Assembly: GCA_024220505.1 (NCBI GenBank)
Contig: JAKZZE010000008.1
Coordinates: 1,054,001-1,118,000 of the forward strand
Direction: 5' to 3'
Source: Rhizopus arrhizus
Lineage: Eukaryota; Mucoromycota; Mucoromycetes; Mucorales; Rhizopodaceae
Length of the DNA: 64,000 nt
Shown: in pieces, positions 29,022-38,782 of the stretch
How positions within the stretch are numbered: position 1 is the stretch's first letter
How the letters are laid out: every line of letters begins with the position of its first letter
Notes under the pieces: model-generated
What the model was told of the DNA's origin: nothing
What the model saw: only the letters and a program-made list of their open reading frames with translations
Database searches by the model: none
Program-made: the position numbers and the translations under genes

Positions 29022-30651
29022 CAGTAGCGGACAAAACTGGTGCACAAAACTTTTTTTTAGCTTTTAACTACCATTACCTGCTCATGGTAATTGCAATAGT
29101 CATGAAACGGTACTAGAAGGAGGATATACTAGTCATTGTAATCTATGTATGTTCTAAGCATGACATTGTTAAAACTGAGCGATAAGCGTGCTTTGAATTT
29201 ATAAAATCTTATATTTTCTAAAAACCGCAAAAGTGGCTAAAATCTTAGACTTTATATAATCATCTCATCTCTTGATATTATCGGATGTTCTTCTTTGCAT
29301 ATGCTAATAATATGCGTGTATATCATTTTCAGTAAAAGAACCCGGCTCTTTAACTATTCTTTTCCAAAGATCATCGACCCTTTTTGATCTAGTGTCGTAT
29401 CATCATACCTTTGCCATCAATTGCCACCTGGCATGCTTAAGCGGACTTAGGCCGGGATTAGTGGCGGCTAAACTTGTAGCACAGAAGCGCTGTTATCAAA
29501 TATTGAGTTTATGACATGCGTTGACTTGTGCCTTGTGTCATTGTCATACTGAAACGAGAGATTACGACGTTTTAGACTACTATACGCTAGGCTTTTGTGG
29601 TATGAAGTAAGCGAAATATATGTGTATATTTATGAGTTCATTATACCATCGTATACCTGACACACATATTCTGGTCCTCAATATCTAATACAGCCTTAAA
29701 ACATAACAGAGCAGCCAGCATGCTTCATTGTTTGATCACCGTGAAAAAATCGCTAAGGTTGCTCGACTTGCTTTCAATATTAGTGTATACTGTCTGCATC
29801 CATAATGTTCATATTTGTTTCATTGCTAAAGATAGCAGACTTCCAGCCCTCTATAGTATACAATGGCTTGTTGTGATACCACATTCATCGCTTTTTCCGA
29901 CTTATACAGCTGATGAAATTCTTCGATTCCTTACTTCCGGACTCAAAATCTAGCTTCCTACAGTGCCTTCAGACTAACAGTCTGCTAATACTGTATCTTA
30001 AGGTCCTCGAAATGTGCTGAGCATCAGAAACTGTGTGTAACGGACCTTGTCCAAGCTTTAGGTTGATGACTGAACTAGTAACTTTTCAGACTAAAAGCGG
30101 GAGACCTTCATGATCACAAGACATTAAGTTTCTTTCTTCCCTCTTTCTCCTGTTGATTGTCCATTTAGAGATCCTTGTTACTCTAGAAATATCTGCTGTC
30201 GTACGAACTAGGCGTGTTCGAGATCTCAGAGTTTCGTTTTTACAGTTGCTTATTTTCTTAAACATATAATGCTAGTACTTTGTTATAGTGAATAGGGTAA
30301 AAACAAAAGGGGGGATTCAATGGGAAATACAAAATAACTACGGTTTTATATATTTTTTAAGAGCTACTAAAATTTACTAATATGCTGTGAAATCTGAAAG
30401 CAAACGGGAGAGATATGGGGAAAATTGAAAGAAGGCTAGACAAGCACTACATTTTTGGCGAAAATTGAAATATGCAAAAAATCACTAAAAATGACCTTAT
30501 GCCTGAGGGATGTCCGGCACAGTTCCGGTTTACATAACATAATGTATATTTTGGACTGTCTTTCAGATGGTATATGCTACAAAAGTCGCAGACATATGGC
30601 GGAGATACAATGTTGATTTTAATTTTTGTGCACCAGTTTTGTCCGCTACTG
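29022..30651 (-). mobile_element. T2: decayed Tc1-like transposon copy 2
   Basis: 1630 bp, CAGTAGCGGACAAAACTGG ends, TA at 29020-29021 and 30652-30653. Same broken transposase as T1, including the SNE change and the early stop. It shares a set of substitutions with T4 (for example CAGTGCCTTCAGACT) that T1, T3 and T5 lack, which marks a subfamily. Inserted in the H2 5' LTR. Nothing else seen inside. Confidence 0.9.
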
Positions 30652-30653
30652 TA

Positions 30654-30961
30654 TATATACCATCTTTTTGTGAAGAAATTGTCAGTCAGTTTAAATAAAT
30701 CATATATTTTTACTCAATAATTAACAAACTTTAACAAGAAAGTCCCTGTTCACTTAAACTTTTTACTCTACTTTAACTTTTATCAAGAAATATCGTATTG
30801 ATCTTACATATAAGATCTGGTGGTCACTACTTATCAAGCATCTGCTTAAATTCTATATAAAACAACAACTTACAAGGCAATCACAACCTTACAATCAAGC
30901 TTTACAAGCAAACTTAACTCAAATTAACACAAACCTACAAGCCAACCATAATAAAATAACA
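30654..30961 (+). repeat. H2 5' LTR, segment 3
   Basis: Last part of the LTR, ending ATAAAATAACA, with TGGTGGTCACTAC at 30818-30830. The primer binding site TGGTGGTCACTACGAG follows at 30964-30979. Confidence 0.85.
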
Positions 30962-31095
30962 TTTGGTGGTCACTACGAGGGAAATAAAACAACAAATCAA
31001 GAAATCAAATCGAAATAAAACATCAAATCAAGAAATTCAACAACCAAGAAACAACCTTAAACAAAAAAATATTATCAAATTTACCTGGAACTAAA

Positions 31096-32250
31096 ATGGC
31101 TTATATAAACGGACACATCGCGTTGGCAAATGCTAACATGAACGCAAGTTATCGACCTACTTTAATTGATTTCCATGGCTACGAAGGAGAAGACTTCCGT
31201 CATTTTGTAGAAAGTTTGGAATCTTACTTTGCTATTAACAATATTACTCAAGAACCACGCAAGCTTATTATTCTCAAGGCACAACTAAGAGGAGCCGCCA
31301 AAGTGTATTACGAAAAAGAAATACTCAAAAGAATACCTGGAATCAACTACGAACAAGCCGTAGACCTATTGAAAAATTATTACATAACTCCAGAATTGAT
31401 ACAGAGTTACGAATTAGAATTTAACGAAATGTATCAAGGCGAACAGGAACACCCACAAATATTCTTGGCCAGACTAAAAGAAGCCGCAGACCTTGCTAAC
31501 ATAACTAATGATGCAGTCATCGAAAGCCGATTTCGTGCAGGTCTCTTACGAGAAATCAAACAGTTCTGTATACAGAGTAGTTCTAAAAACTTACAAGACT
31601 GGATCAATCACGCCGAAGGATGGTGGAACGCCAATCGACCTCGAAAGATTGCAATGGTTGATAATCCTTTCATACCAAGGAATGCCAATCAAGCTTTGAT
31701 ATATCATAATGAAAATCAACATCATCATCATCTATCAAGCAATCATAATATTGACTTAATTGATACAAATGAACATGCCATGCCAGCACTAGCATATAAT
31801 CAAATACATTATAACAATGCTCAACCTAGTAGTAATTACTATTATGACAATACACATGGCACAAATCAATTGACAACAATGGATACATCAAGAAACCGTA
31901 ATCAGTTGCATCATGTTCAATACAATGGACATCAACACATACGTCCTAACCAACAACAAGATCTTATTGGTCTTATACAACAAGCTATTCGCCAAGAGCT
32001 TAGTAGTCAACAATATCAACAGCAACCTACTAGAAACAACAGGTATAATAATTATAACAATAATTATAATAGGTCTGGAAGATATGGAAATAACGACAGC
32101 AATGGACGATACGATAACAGTAACAGAAATTATACGCCAAATCAAAGGAGATCATATGACCAACCAGCAAGTCAGGATCAACGGCAACCAAATAACCAAC
32201 CCAGTAACCAACATAACAATCAACAGAATAATCAGTCAAAAAACTATTAG
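31096..32250 (+). CDS. H2 Gag (no zinc knuckle)
   Basis: 384-aa Gag. The N-terminal 200 residues are very close to H1. The Asn/Gln/Arg/Tyr-rich tail is more variable and 20 residues longer. No CCHC motif. The heptamer A AAA AAC at 32238-32244 lies two codons before the TAG stop and opens the pol frame. The gene is intact and follows a 134-bp leader that contains the primer binding site. Confidence 0.9.
   Translation: MAYINGHIALANANMNASYRPTLIDFHGYEGEDFRHFVESLESYFAINNITQEPRKLIILKAQLRGAAKVYYEKEILKRIPGINYEQAVDLLKNYYITPELIQSYELEFNEMYQGEQEHPQIFLARLKEAADLANITNDAVIESRFRAGLLREIKQFCIQSSSKNLQDWINHAEGWWNANRPRKIAMVDNPFIPRNANQALIYHNENQHHHHLSSNHNIDLIDTNEHAMPALAYNQIHYNNAQPSSNYYYDNTHGTNQLTTMDTSRNRNQLHHVQYNGHQHIRPNQQQDLIGLIQQAIRQELSSQQYQQQPTRNNRYNNYNNNYNRSGRYGNNDSNGRYDNSNRNYTPNQRRSYDQPASQDQRQPNNQPSNQHNNQQNNQSKNY
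32238..32244 (+). promoter_or_regulatory. H2 gag-pol -1 frameshift site (predicted)
   Basis: TCA AAA AAC TAT TAG in gag. A -1 slip gives CTA TTA GGG TCA and then an open pol frame. Same site as in H1 although the bases after it differ. Confidence 0.75.
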
Positions 32251-32584
32251 GGTCAGTTGCTTTTGATAACTCACAGAAGAATGGTCAACTGAACACCCAA
32301 AAAGATACAAAAACCATTAAAACCCCTAAACAACAACAGCTCAATGCAATATTAACAGATAAATACAATAACAAACAAAAGGATCTCTATGCAGCAATCA
32401 GACCAGAAAGACCTCCTGACGTTGCTACAGCTACACCCTATCCAAACTCTAGACCCACAAATAAAGAAAAAGGAAAACAAGTAGCAAAACCTACCATAAC
32501 CAGAAAAGTCACTACACGAAGTCATATCGAAGAAGTGAAAAATCCCACACCAGTACAACAAACGCAACCCACTCGAACTGAAGC
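32244..32584 (+). pseudogene. H2 Pol, N-terminal part before insertion I
   Basis: Pol frame from the frameshift site to the chromovirus insertion. It carries a conserved linker (KQKDLYAA.RPERPP and TTRSHIEE, both also in H1) with no enzymatic motif. The frame is cut within an Ala codon, where GAAGC is the target duplication of element I. The frame continues exactly at 38783. Confidence 0.85.
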
Positions 32585-33007
32585 TGTTTTGCCAAGTATT
32601 AAAATAAGAGACAAAAACTAAAAAGACAATAGTTGTGAAACTAAAGATTATATGTTGCTTTATTAATAAAAACATTTGAGGCTATTTATACTTTTTGGAT
32701 GTCTGGATCTTTACCGCTATTTCAATTGATCGGTTAAAAGAATAATGTGGGAAGGATGGGAAGATAAAGGAAAGATAGTAGATAATCAATAGCCGCTGTC
32801 TTCTTGACGAATCAAGGGACAATGAAGTAGATAAATTATTGATCTAACGATAATTATCGAATAAGGTTGGATTGAACTGCCGTTGTTATAATCAGGTTCC
32901 GATATAGTCGTGGGAACGCCGATAGGGACAACAGGGCAGAGTTGGCTATTGCGGAGATCTCTCGTTTATCCATGAATGTTCACTTTACTAGTTGTGTGGA
33001 TACAACA
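32585..33007 (-). repeat. I 3' LTR
   Basis: 423 bp. On the element strand it starts TGTTGTATCC, has a TATA box GTATAAATAG and an ATTAATAAAG signal, and ends GGCAAAACA. A purine tract, CTAGAAGGGGGCAA on the minus strand, abuts it at 33008-33021. Confidence 0.93.
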
Positions 33008-33021
33008 TTGCCCCCTTCTAG

Positions 33022-33232
33022 TTTGAAGCAAACGGTAAAAAGGAAAAGTGAAGATTCAGAATGAGCAAAGGTCATACACAATAAGTGCGGTAATGATCAT
33101 AGGGTAGATAAATAGACATAGTATAATTGAGGATAGATCGTAGTAGTAAGTTGTCATAAAAACCTGATAGTAAAAAAACCTTCTTTAGGAAAAATTGTCT
33201 TAGGGAAAAAGACGGTCAACTACTTAGACAAT
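33022..33232 (-). other. I 3' untranslated region
   Basis: About 210 bp between the Gag-Pol stop and the polypurine tract. No ORF or repeat recognised. Confidence 0.6.
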
Positions 33233-36200
33233 TTAACGTCTTGATCTCTTGCTTCTACTGTGATGATCACGAGTAGGAACGGTACGTTTAGGTAGTCTTG
33301 CTTTCTTTGAGATAGCAGTATTGTTACCTGCTTGACGACGAGCCCAATATGTTTCAATTGAAGATCGATCATCGAAGCTAGAAGTAGGTTCCCAAGTGTA
33401 ATCTGTAGGATCATCGTATCCTTTCCAATGAACAAGATACTGGTAATTACCTGGAGTTCCTTTGTGTTGTATAATTGCTTGAATCTCATAATGTTGGCCA
33501 TCGATTGATTCTGCACTTTTATTACTGGGTAATGCAATAAGTTTTAAGTGTGAAGTGGGTACATCTCTTGATAAGAGGTTATTTTGTTTATCAACTAATA
33601 TGTAACTGCCATTAGTTGTCATTCCACTTATATAAAAAGGTCCTTCATAATGCGGATCAGTTTTGTTTTCCTTGTTCACATTTTTAATCATGACTTCACT
33701 ATGGAGTGGAAACGGTGTGTGAACGATTTTGTTTGTTTTCATAAAATATGCATTGTCTACATCCTGAGTTTCTTTAATGCGTTTAGCTAGAGCAGGGATA
33801 ACAACTTCGGTAGCATATTTAAGTCTGTTTTCTATTGCTTTAGAATCTACAGCATCACTTCTAAGAGTGGGTTTAATATGAGAATAATCTTTCATATCAT
33901 TTGGTACTTTATTGAAGATTACTGTATATGGTCTACTCTTATGAAGTCTGGAATATTTCAGATTCATAGCATATTGGGTTGCAGGTACATATAGATCCCA
34001 ATCTTCTTTTCTTCCTTGTAACTGTTTAACGATAGTCTTTTTAGCAATTCCTACAAATGCTTCATTGACTGAGTTACCAAGGGGATTAAAAGGGTTAGAC
34101 ACTCTCTTATCGATACCACTGTTATTAATAAGTTCAGTAACGATGGTAGCAGTAAACTCTTTTCCGTTATCACTAGCGATGACCTTAGGCCAGCCGAAAG
34201 TACAGAAGATATCAACAAGCTGTTTGGCAATAGTAAGAGCTTGTTTATCAGGAATGGCTTTCAAGATAGTAAAGCGAGAGAATAAATCAACCATAACAAG
34301 AAGGAAATTATTTCCGCTCGTAGATGTTATATTAAAAGTGCCGAGGTCCATAACCCAATGATCTAGAGGTCCGTCAGGTAGGATACTTCTAGGGGGATGA
34401 TAACCTGTTTTGGCAATGTTAAACATTTTGCATTCATGACACTTGGATATGACATCCTGAATATCTTGACGTAAATTAGTCCAGTGGAGATTATCACCAT
34501 GAATGGTTTGTTCTATGGCTTTAATTCCGTAATGACCTAATAAGTGAGCCTTTAATATTATATCTTTTCTTTCCTCAGGAGGAGGTGTGATATAGTCTTC
34601 ATATTGCAAGGCGCGATGCAATAAGGGTTTTGATGATGATGTTGCAGAAGTGACTGCATATGTTTGTGTTTCATAACTTCTAGATTTTTCTTTAAAAGTT
34701 GGTTTTCTTTTTTCTTTTTCTTTACCACGGATATTGTAGATGGCAACATTGTTGACATTGTTACCCCCCTCCAGTTTATTGTCATCTGGGAATAAACGAC
34801 TAAGTGCGTCTGGGATAATATTCTTAATGCCAGGACAATGAACAATATCAAATGAATATTCGAAAATTGTTTCAAACCAAACAAGCATGGCAGCATTTGG
34901 AACAACTTGCTTCTTGATATAAATCAAGGCTTTATGATCAGTTGTCAAGGTAAAATGACGGTTGTATAACCATTTATTATATCTCTCAAACATGAATACA
35001 ATCGCTAACAACTCTCGTTTGTTTGTATGATAACGACGTTCGGTAGGGGAAAGAGATCTTGCAGCAAAGGCGTTATATTTAATGTCTTGGTCGATGACTT
35101 GATAAACGACACCGCCGATACCATAAGCACTAGCATCTGTTGCAACGTAGAATGGGTACTTAAGGTCAGGGATGTGAATAACTGGGGCATTCACTAAGGC
35201 ATCCTTAATATTACGAAAACTGCATTCATGGGTTTCATTCCAAATTCCTTTTAAAGAATTAAGAGATCGCAACCGGTCAAGTGGAGCAGTCAAGCGAGAA
35301 AACATTGGTAAACTATTACGGAAATAGTTTGCAAACCCAAGAAAACTCATGACTTGTCTACCAGTTTTAGGTGTGGGCCAAGAATGTATATTTGTCAGTT
35401 TACGTTGATCAGGGATTAGAGAACCATTGTTACCAATAGTCCATCCGAGAATATTTACACAACTTTGTGCAAAATGCGTCTTTTCAACATTAATAATTAA
35501 ATTTGCAGCAGTAAGACGTTTCAACACTTCACGGACATACTCAATATGTTGATTCATGTCACCAGAGCTGAAGACACATAGATCATCAATATAGAGTGCA
35601 GTGTAAGGAAGATCTGCGAACAAATTTGTAAGAACACGCTGTACAATATTACCGGTGCTTGTCAAGCCAAAAGGACAGTGACGAAATTGATACTGCATAC
35701 CAGTAAATGGATGAGTAAATGCGGTTTTGGGTCTATCAGATTCTTGGATAAGAAAACGATGAAAGCATGCTCGTATGTCGAAGGTAGTGAATATAGTAGC
35801 AGAACCCATACGTTGATGAAGATCGCTGATTAGAGGTAAAGGCATTCTATCAACATTCTTTACAAGTTGGTTAAGCAGACGTGGATCAATAACTGCTCTT
35901 TTCTTAGTGTATAATCCGTTGACATCCTTTTTTCCAACAAGAAAAATAGGGTTATTGAAGCGAGTATTGGAAGGAGCAGGTTCAATGACACAATCATCCA
36001 ACCAAGTTTGAATTTGGTCTTCCATGATCTTTCTATTAGCAATAGCAATATCGGGTTGTCTTCGATAAGCAAAGGCATTGGGTTCAGTATCAAGAGTGAT
36101 GATAGCACCAGGTAAATTACAATGAGAAGACATGGGGATACTCGTATTAGCATCTAACAAAGGTTGAATAGTGCTCATCAAACGTTGTCTTTCCTGCATA

Positions 36201-38278
36201 GTGCCAACAGGAGTTTCATTTGGCTTATAATCATCAGGGTTAACTGGATCAGGTATTTTAGGAATATTAGACTTTAACCAAGAAGTGGCTAATCCTGTTA
36301 AACCTATTCTTAGTTTAGGCAAAATGTCAAGTCCTAAACAAATGGGAACATCACTGCTAAAATCAAACACTTCAAATTCATATGACAAACGGATTTGGTT
36401 ATAATAAACAGTAAGATTTATTATGCCTAACCGGCTTACAGTACTTGAACTATTATGTCCTAACTTGATCGATCCTGGATTAGGTGTTGGAACTAAACCA
36501 AGTGTCGAACAGAACGAAGGAGACACACACGAAAAAGACGAACCGGTATCAATCATGGCCCATGTTTTGATGTGCTCTATAATAATAGGAACATAAAGCG
36601 TATTAGTGTTTGAAGGCGCTTTAGAAAAGATGTGATGTGTAATGTACTTACAGGCCTGAGCAGCTTCAGCCACAGTAAGGGCTTCCGCAACATCAATGTC
36701 CATATCATCCGACGAATCGGGAACAGGAACAACGGGACCAGCAGCATCAGTCTTGCGACCGGGAGAAGCATCACTACTACTCGAAGCAGCAGTGGCAGAA
36801 GAAGCAACAGAAACATCGTTACCAGAAGAGGCAACGGAAGACAAGGAAGAAGCAGGGGATCGACTCATTGCTCGGAACATATGAGAAGATCCGGCAGAGT
36901 CGTCAGCCAAGGAACCGGTTGAACGGCCCTTTCCTTTGCATCGGTGACCAGGACGCCAGTTGTCAGCACCACAAGAGCGGCACGGACGTCCCAAACCGGA
37001 AGGTTGGTTTCTTGGATTCCACTGAGAGGCAGCAGAACCAGAGGAGACATCATCTTGGGTTGAACCCGAAGAAGGAGAAGAAGAGGAAGCTTTCTTCATA
37101 GCACGACATTCATCATTGCTATGGTTGTTGGTCTTGTGGAAGCTGCAATACTTCCTAGAAACCTTTGGATAAGGTGAAGCACGAAAAGCAGAACCAGAGA
37201 CAAAAGCAGAAGATCTCTTCCGACCAGAAGAAGAAGAGTCATTGACCATCGAAGGGCCAGCAGAAGTGTGAGCAGCGTTAGCCACTTTACGAACTTTGTA
37301 CAGCGAATGGTACAAAGTCTTGGCCAACTTGACAACGTAGTCGACCGATTCTTTTTCCGCGTCCGTACAATTGGCTAAGGACACGACCACCTTCTTGTAG
37401 ATGTCGGCCTGAAGACCGATCAAAAAGCAACGAGTCAAGACACAGCGATCTTGGATCTGTGCCAAGCGACGGAGGTTGTTGAAACGTTCAACGTACTGGT
37501 CAACAGTTTCAGCAGCAGTCATGGAGATGCGTAACAACTCCGTTGTAGACGTGGCTTTTTCTTCAGCCGATCCAACACCATAATGGCTAGTAAAAGCCTT
37601 TTTGAATTGACTCCACGTATGGACATCCTCCTTTTCTTGGTACTCATCAAGCCAAGTGCGTTGACTCGATGACAAGCAGGGAGGGAGAAGACGAAGCCAG
37701 TGCTGATCAAGATCAAGACCATGTGCGAACATTACGTCCTGAAATTTTTTCAAGCAGTGCTTGACATCCACAGAGACAGGGGCAGATGGGTCAAAGACCG
37801 CACCCTTCCACTGCATGAGGGGTAGGTTTGGAGGTACAACATTCAAGGCTGCAGGCGCAACCTTAGGTGAACCAGTCCAAGCGGTGGGAACAGCATGGTT
37901 CATGGCTCGCTGGAAGAGATCCCTAGTATGAACTAGTCTCTCCAGATCCTTGGAACAGGCTTCGTACTTAGCGCGCACCATGTTGTCTTCCTCTGACTCA
38001 GGAGTCGTAGAAAGGAGACGAACAGACAAGTTAAGAATAACTTGGGTGGCACCGATGATGGTGGAATCCAACTCCTCAATGGAAGAGTGGATGGATGGGG
38101 CTGCGATTCTAGGCTCAAGAGAACCAGAAGAAACTGCGGAAGTGGTCATTCCAGAGGACTCTGCCTCTGAAGATAAAGTAGAAACATCTGACATACGACG
38201 AGCGTTATCAGGATAAGTTTTGGCATTACTACTGGAAGAACCAGCAGCAGCAGAGTTAAAGTCATTTGTGTTTGACAT
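33233..38278 (-). CDS. I Gag-Pol polyprotein with chromodomain
   Basis: 1681 aa in one frame. The gag region (about 1-560) has the WLDEYQEKEDVHTW type pattern and a variant knuckle CRSCGADNWRPGHRC. The aspartic protease has DTGSS near 575. The RT has VIDPRLLNQ, FDIRACFHRF, CPFGLTSTG and YIDD near 896. RNase H starts ATDASAYGIGG near 1046. Integrase has H..H..C..C near 1250-1285, then MDLGTFN, ASDNGKEF and a VNEAFVG glutamate near 1404. A chromodomain covers about 1597-1648 (YLVHWKGYDD, TWEP). Chromodomains of this group steer integration to marked chromatin. Gag and Pol are fused with no stop, so ratio control must be post-translational. The tail is basic. ATG lies 76 bp from the LTR. Confidence 0.95.
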   Translation of the reverse strand: MSNTNDFNSAAAGSSSSNAKTYPDNARRMSDVSTLSSEAESSGMTTSAVSSGSLEPRIAAPSIHSSIEELDSTIIGATQVILNLSVRLLSTTPESEEDNMVRAKYEACSKDLERLVHTRDLFQRAMNHAVPTAWTGSPKVAPAALNVVPPNLPLMQWKGAVFDPSAPVSVDVKHCLKKFQDVMFAHGLDLDQHWLRLLPPCLSSSQRTWLDEYQEKEDVHTWSQFKKAFTSHYGVGSAEEKATSTTELLRISMTAAETVDQYVERFNNLRRLAQIQDRCVLTRCFLIGLQADIYKKVVVSLANCTDAEKESVDYVVKLAKTLYHSLYKVRKVANAAHTSAGPSMVNDSSSSGRKRSSAFVSGSAFRASPYPKVSRKYCSFHKTNNHSNDECRAMKKASSSSPSSGSTQDDVSSGSAASQWNPRNQPSGLGRPCRSCGADNWRPGHRCKGKGRSTGSLADDSAGSSHMFRAMSRSPASSLSSVASSGNDVSVASSATAASSSSDASPGRKTDAAGPVVPVPDSSDDMDIDVAEALTVAEAAQACKYITHHIFSKAPSNTNTLYVPIIIEHIKTWAMIDTGSSFSCVSPSFCSTLGLVPTPNPGSIKLGHNSSSTVSRLGIINLTVYYNQIRLSYEFEVFDFSSDVPICLGLDILPKLRIGLTGLATSWLKSNIPKIPDPVNPDDYKPNETPVGTMQERQRLMSTIQPLLDANTSIPMSSHCNLPGAIITLDTEPNAFAYRRQPDIAIANRKIMEDQIQTWLDDCVIEPAPSNTRFNNPIFLVGKKDVNGLYTKKRAVIDPRLLNQLVKNVDRMPLPLISDLHQRMGSATIFTTFDIRACFHRFLIQESDRPKTAFTHPFTGMQYQFRHCPFGLTSTGNIVQRVLTNLFADLPYTALYIDDLCVFSSGDMNQHIEYVREVLKRLTAANLIINVEKTHFAQSCVNILGWTIGNNGSLIPDQRKLTNIHSWPTPKTGRQVMSFLGFANYFRNSLPMFSRLTAPLDRLRSLNSLKGIWNETHECSFRNIKDALVNAPVIHIPDLKYPFYVATDASAYGIGGVVYQVIDQDIKYNAFAARSLSPTERRYHTNKRELLAIVFMFERYNKWLYNRHFTLTTDHKALIYIKKQVVPNAAMLVWFETIFEYSFDIVHCPGIKNIIPDALSRLFPDDNKLEGGNNVNNVAIYNIRGKEKEKRKPTFKEKSRSYETQTYAVTSATSSSKPLLHRALQYEDYITPPPEERKDIILKAHLLGHYGIKAIEQTIHGDNLHWTNLRQDIQDVISKCHECKMFNIAKTGYHPPRSILPDGPLDHWVMDLGTFNITSTSGNNFLLVMVDLFSRFTILKAIPDKQALTIAKQLVDIFCTFGWPKVIASDNGKEFTATIVTELINNSGIDKRVSNPFNPLGNSVNEAFVGIAKKTIVKQLQGRKEDWDLYVPATQYAMNLKYSRLHKSRPYTVIFNKVPNDMKDYSHIKPTLRSDAVDSKAIENRLKYATEVVIPALAKRIKETQDVDNAYFMKTNKIVHTPFPLHSEVMIKNVNKENKTDPHYEGPFYISGMTTNGSYILVDKQNNLLSRDVPTSHLKLIALPSNKSAESIDGQHYEIQAIIQHKGTPGNYQYLVHWKGYDDPTDYTWEPTSSFDDRSSIETYWARRQAGNNTAISKKARLPKRTVPTRDHHSRSKRSRR

Positions 38279-38354
38279 ATTGGTAAGGTAGGTAGTAATA
38301 ATAAAAAAGGGTTGTTTTTAAAAATAAAGTCAATAAAGAATTCACAAAAAAAAA

Positions 38355-38777
38355 TGTTTTGCCAAGTATTAAAATAAGAGACAAAAACTAAAAAGACAAT
38401 AGTTGTGAAACTAAAGATTATATGTTGCTTTATTAATAAAAACATTTGAGGCTATTTATACTTTTTGGATGTCTGGATCTTTACCGCTATTTCAATTGAT
38501 CGGTTAAAAGAATAATGTGGGAAGGATGGGAAGATAAAGGAAAGATAGTAGATAATCAATAGCCGCTGTCTTCTTGACGAATCAAGGGACAATGAAGTAG
38601 ATAAATTATTGATCTAACGATAATTATCGAATAAGGTTGGATTGAACTGCCGTTGTTATAATCAGGTTCCGATATAGTCGTGGGAACGCCGATAGGGACA
38701 ACAGGGCAGAGTTGGCTATTGCGGAGATCTCTCGTTTATCCATGAATGTTCACTTTACTAGTTGTGTGGATACAACA
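38355..38777 (-). repeat. I 5' LTR
   Basis: 423 bp, no difference seen from the copy at 32585. Inside the LTR edge the element strand begins with eight T and then GTGAATTC. No TGG-type tRNA primer site is visible in the 76-bp leader. Confidence 0.93.
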
Positions 38778-38782
38778 GAAGC

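Larger units (their letters stand above)
32585..38777 (-). mobile_element. I: Ty3/Gypsy chromovirus, intact
   Basis: 6.2-kb element on the minus strand with 423-bp LTRs at 32585-33007 and 38355-38777 that look identical. GAAGC flanks it at 32580-32584 and 38778-38782, a 5-bp duplication. It has a single Gag-Pol ORF and a C-terminal chromodomain. Apparent LTR identity and an open ORF make it a good candidate for a recently active copy. Confidence 0.94.

Noticed and set aside
38712..38782. Start of H2 pol inside the LTR of element I
   Set aside because: The frame is open into the I LTR by chance. The native pol frame comes from gag by frameshift and is split at 32584.
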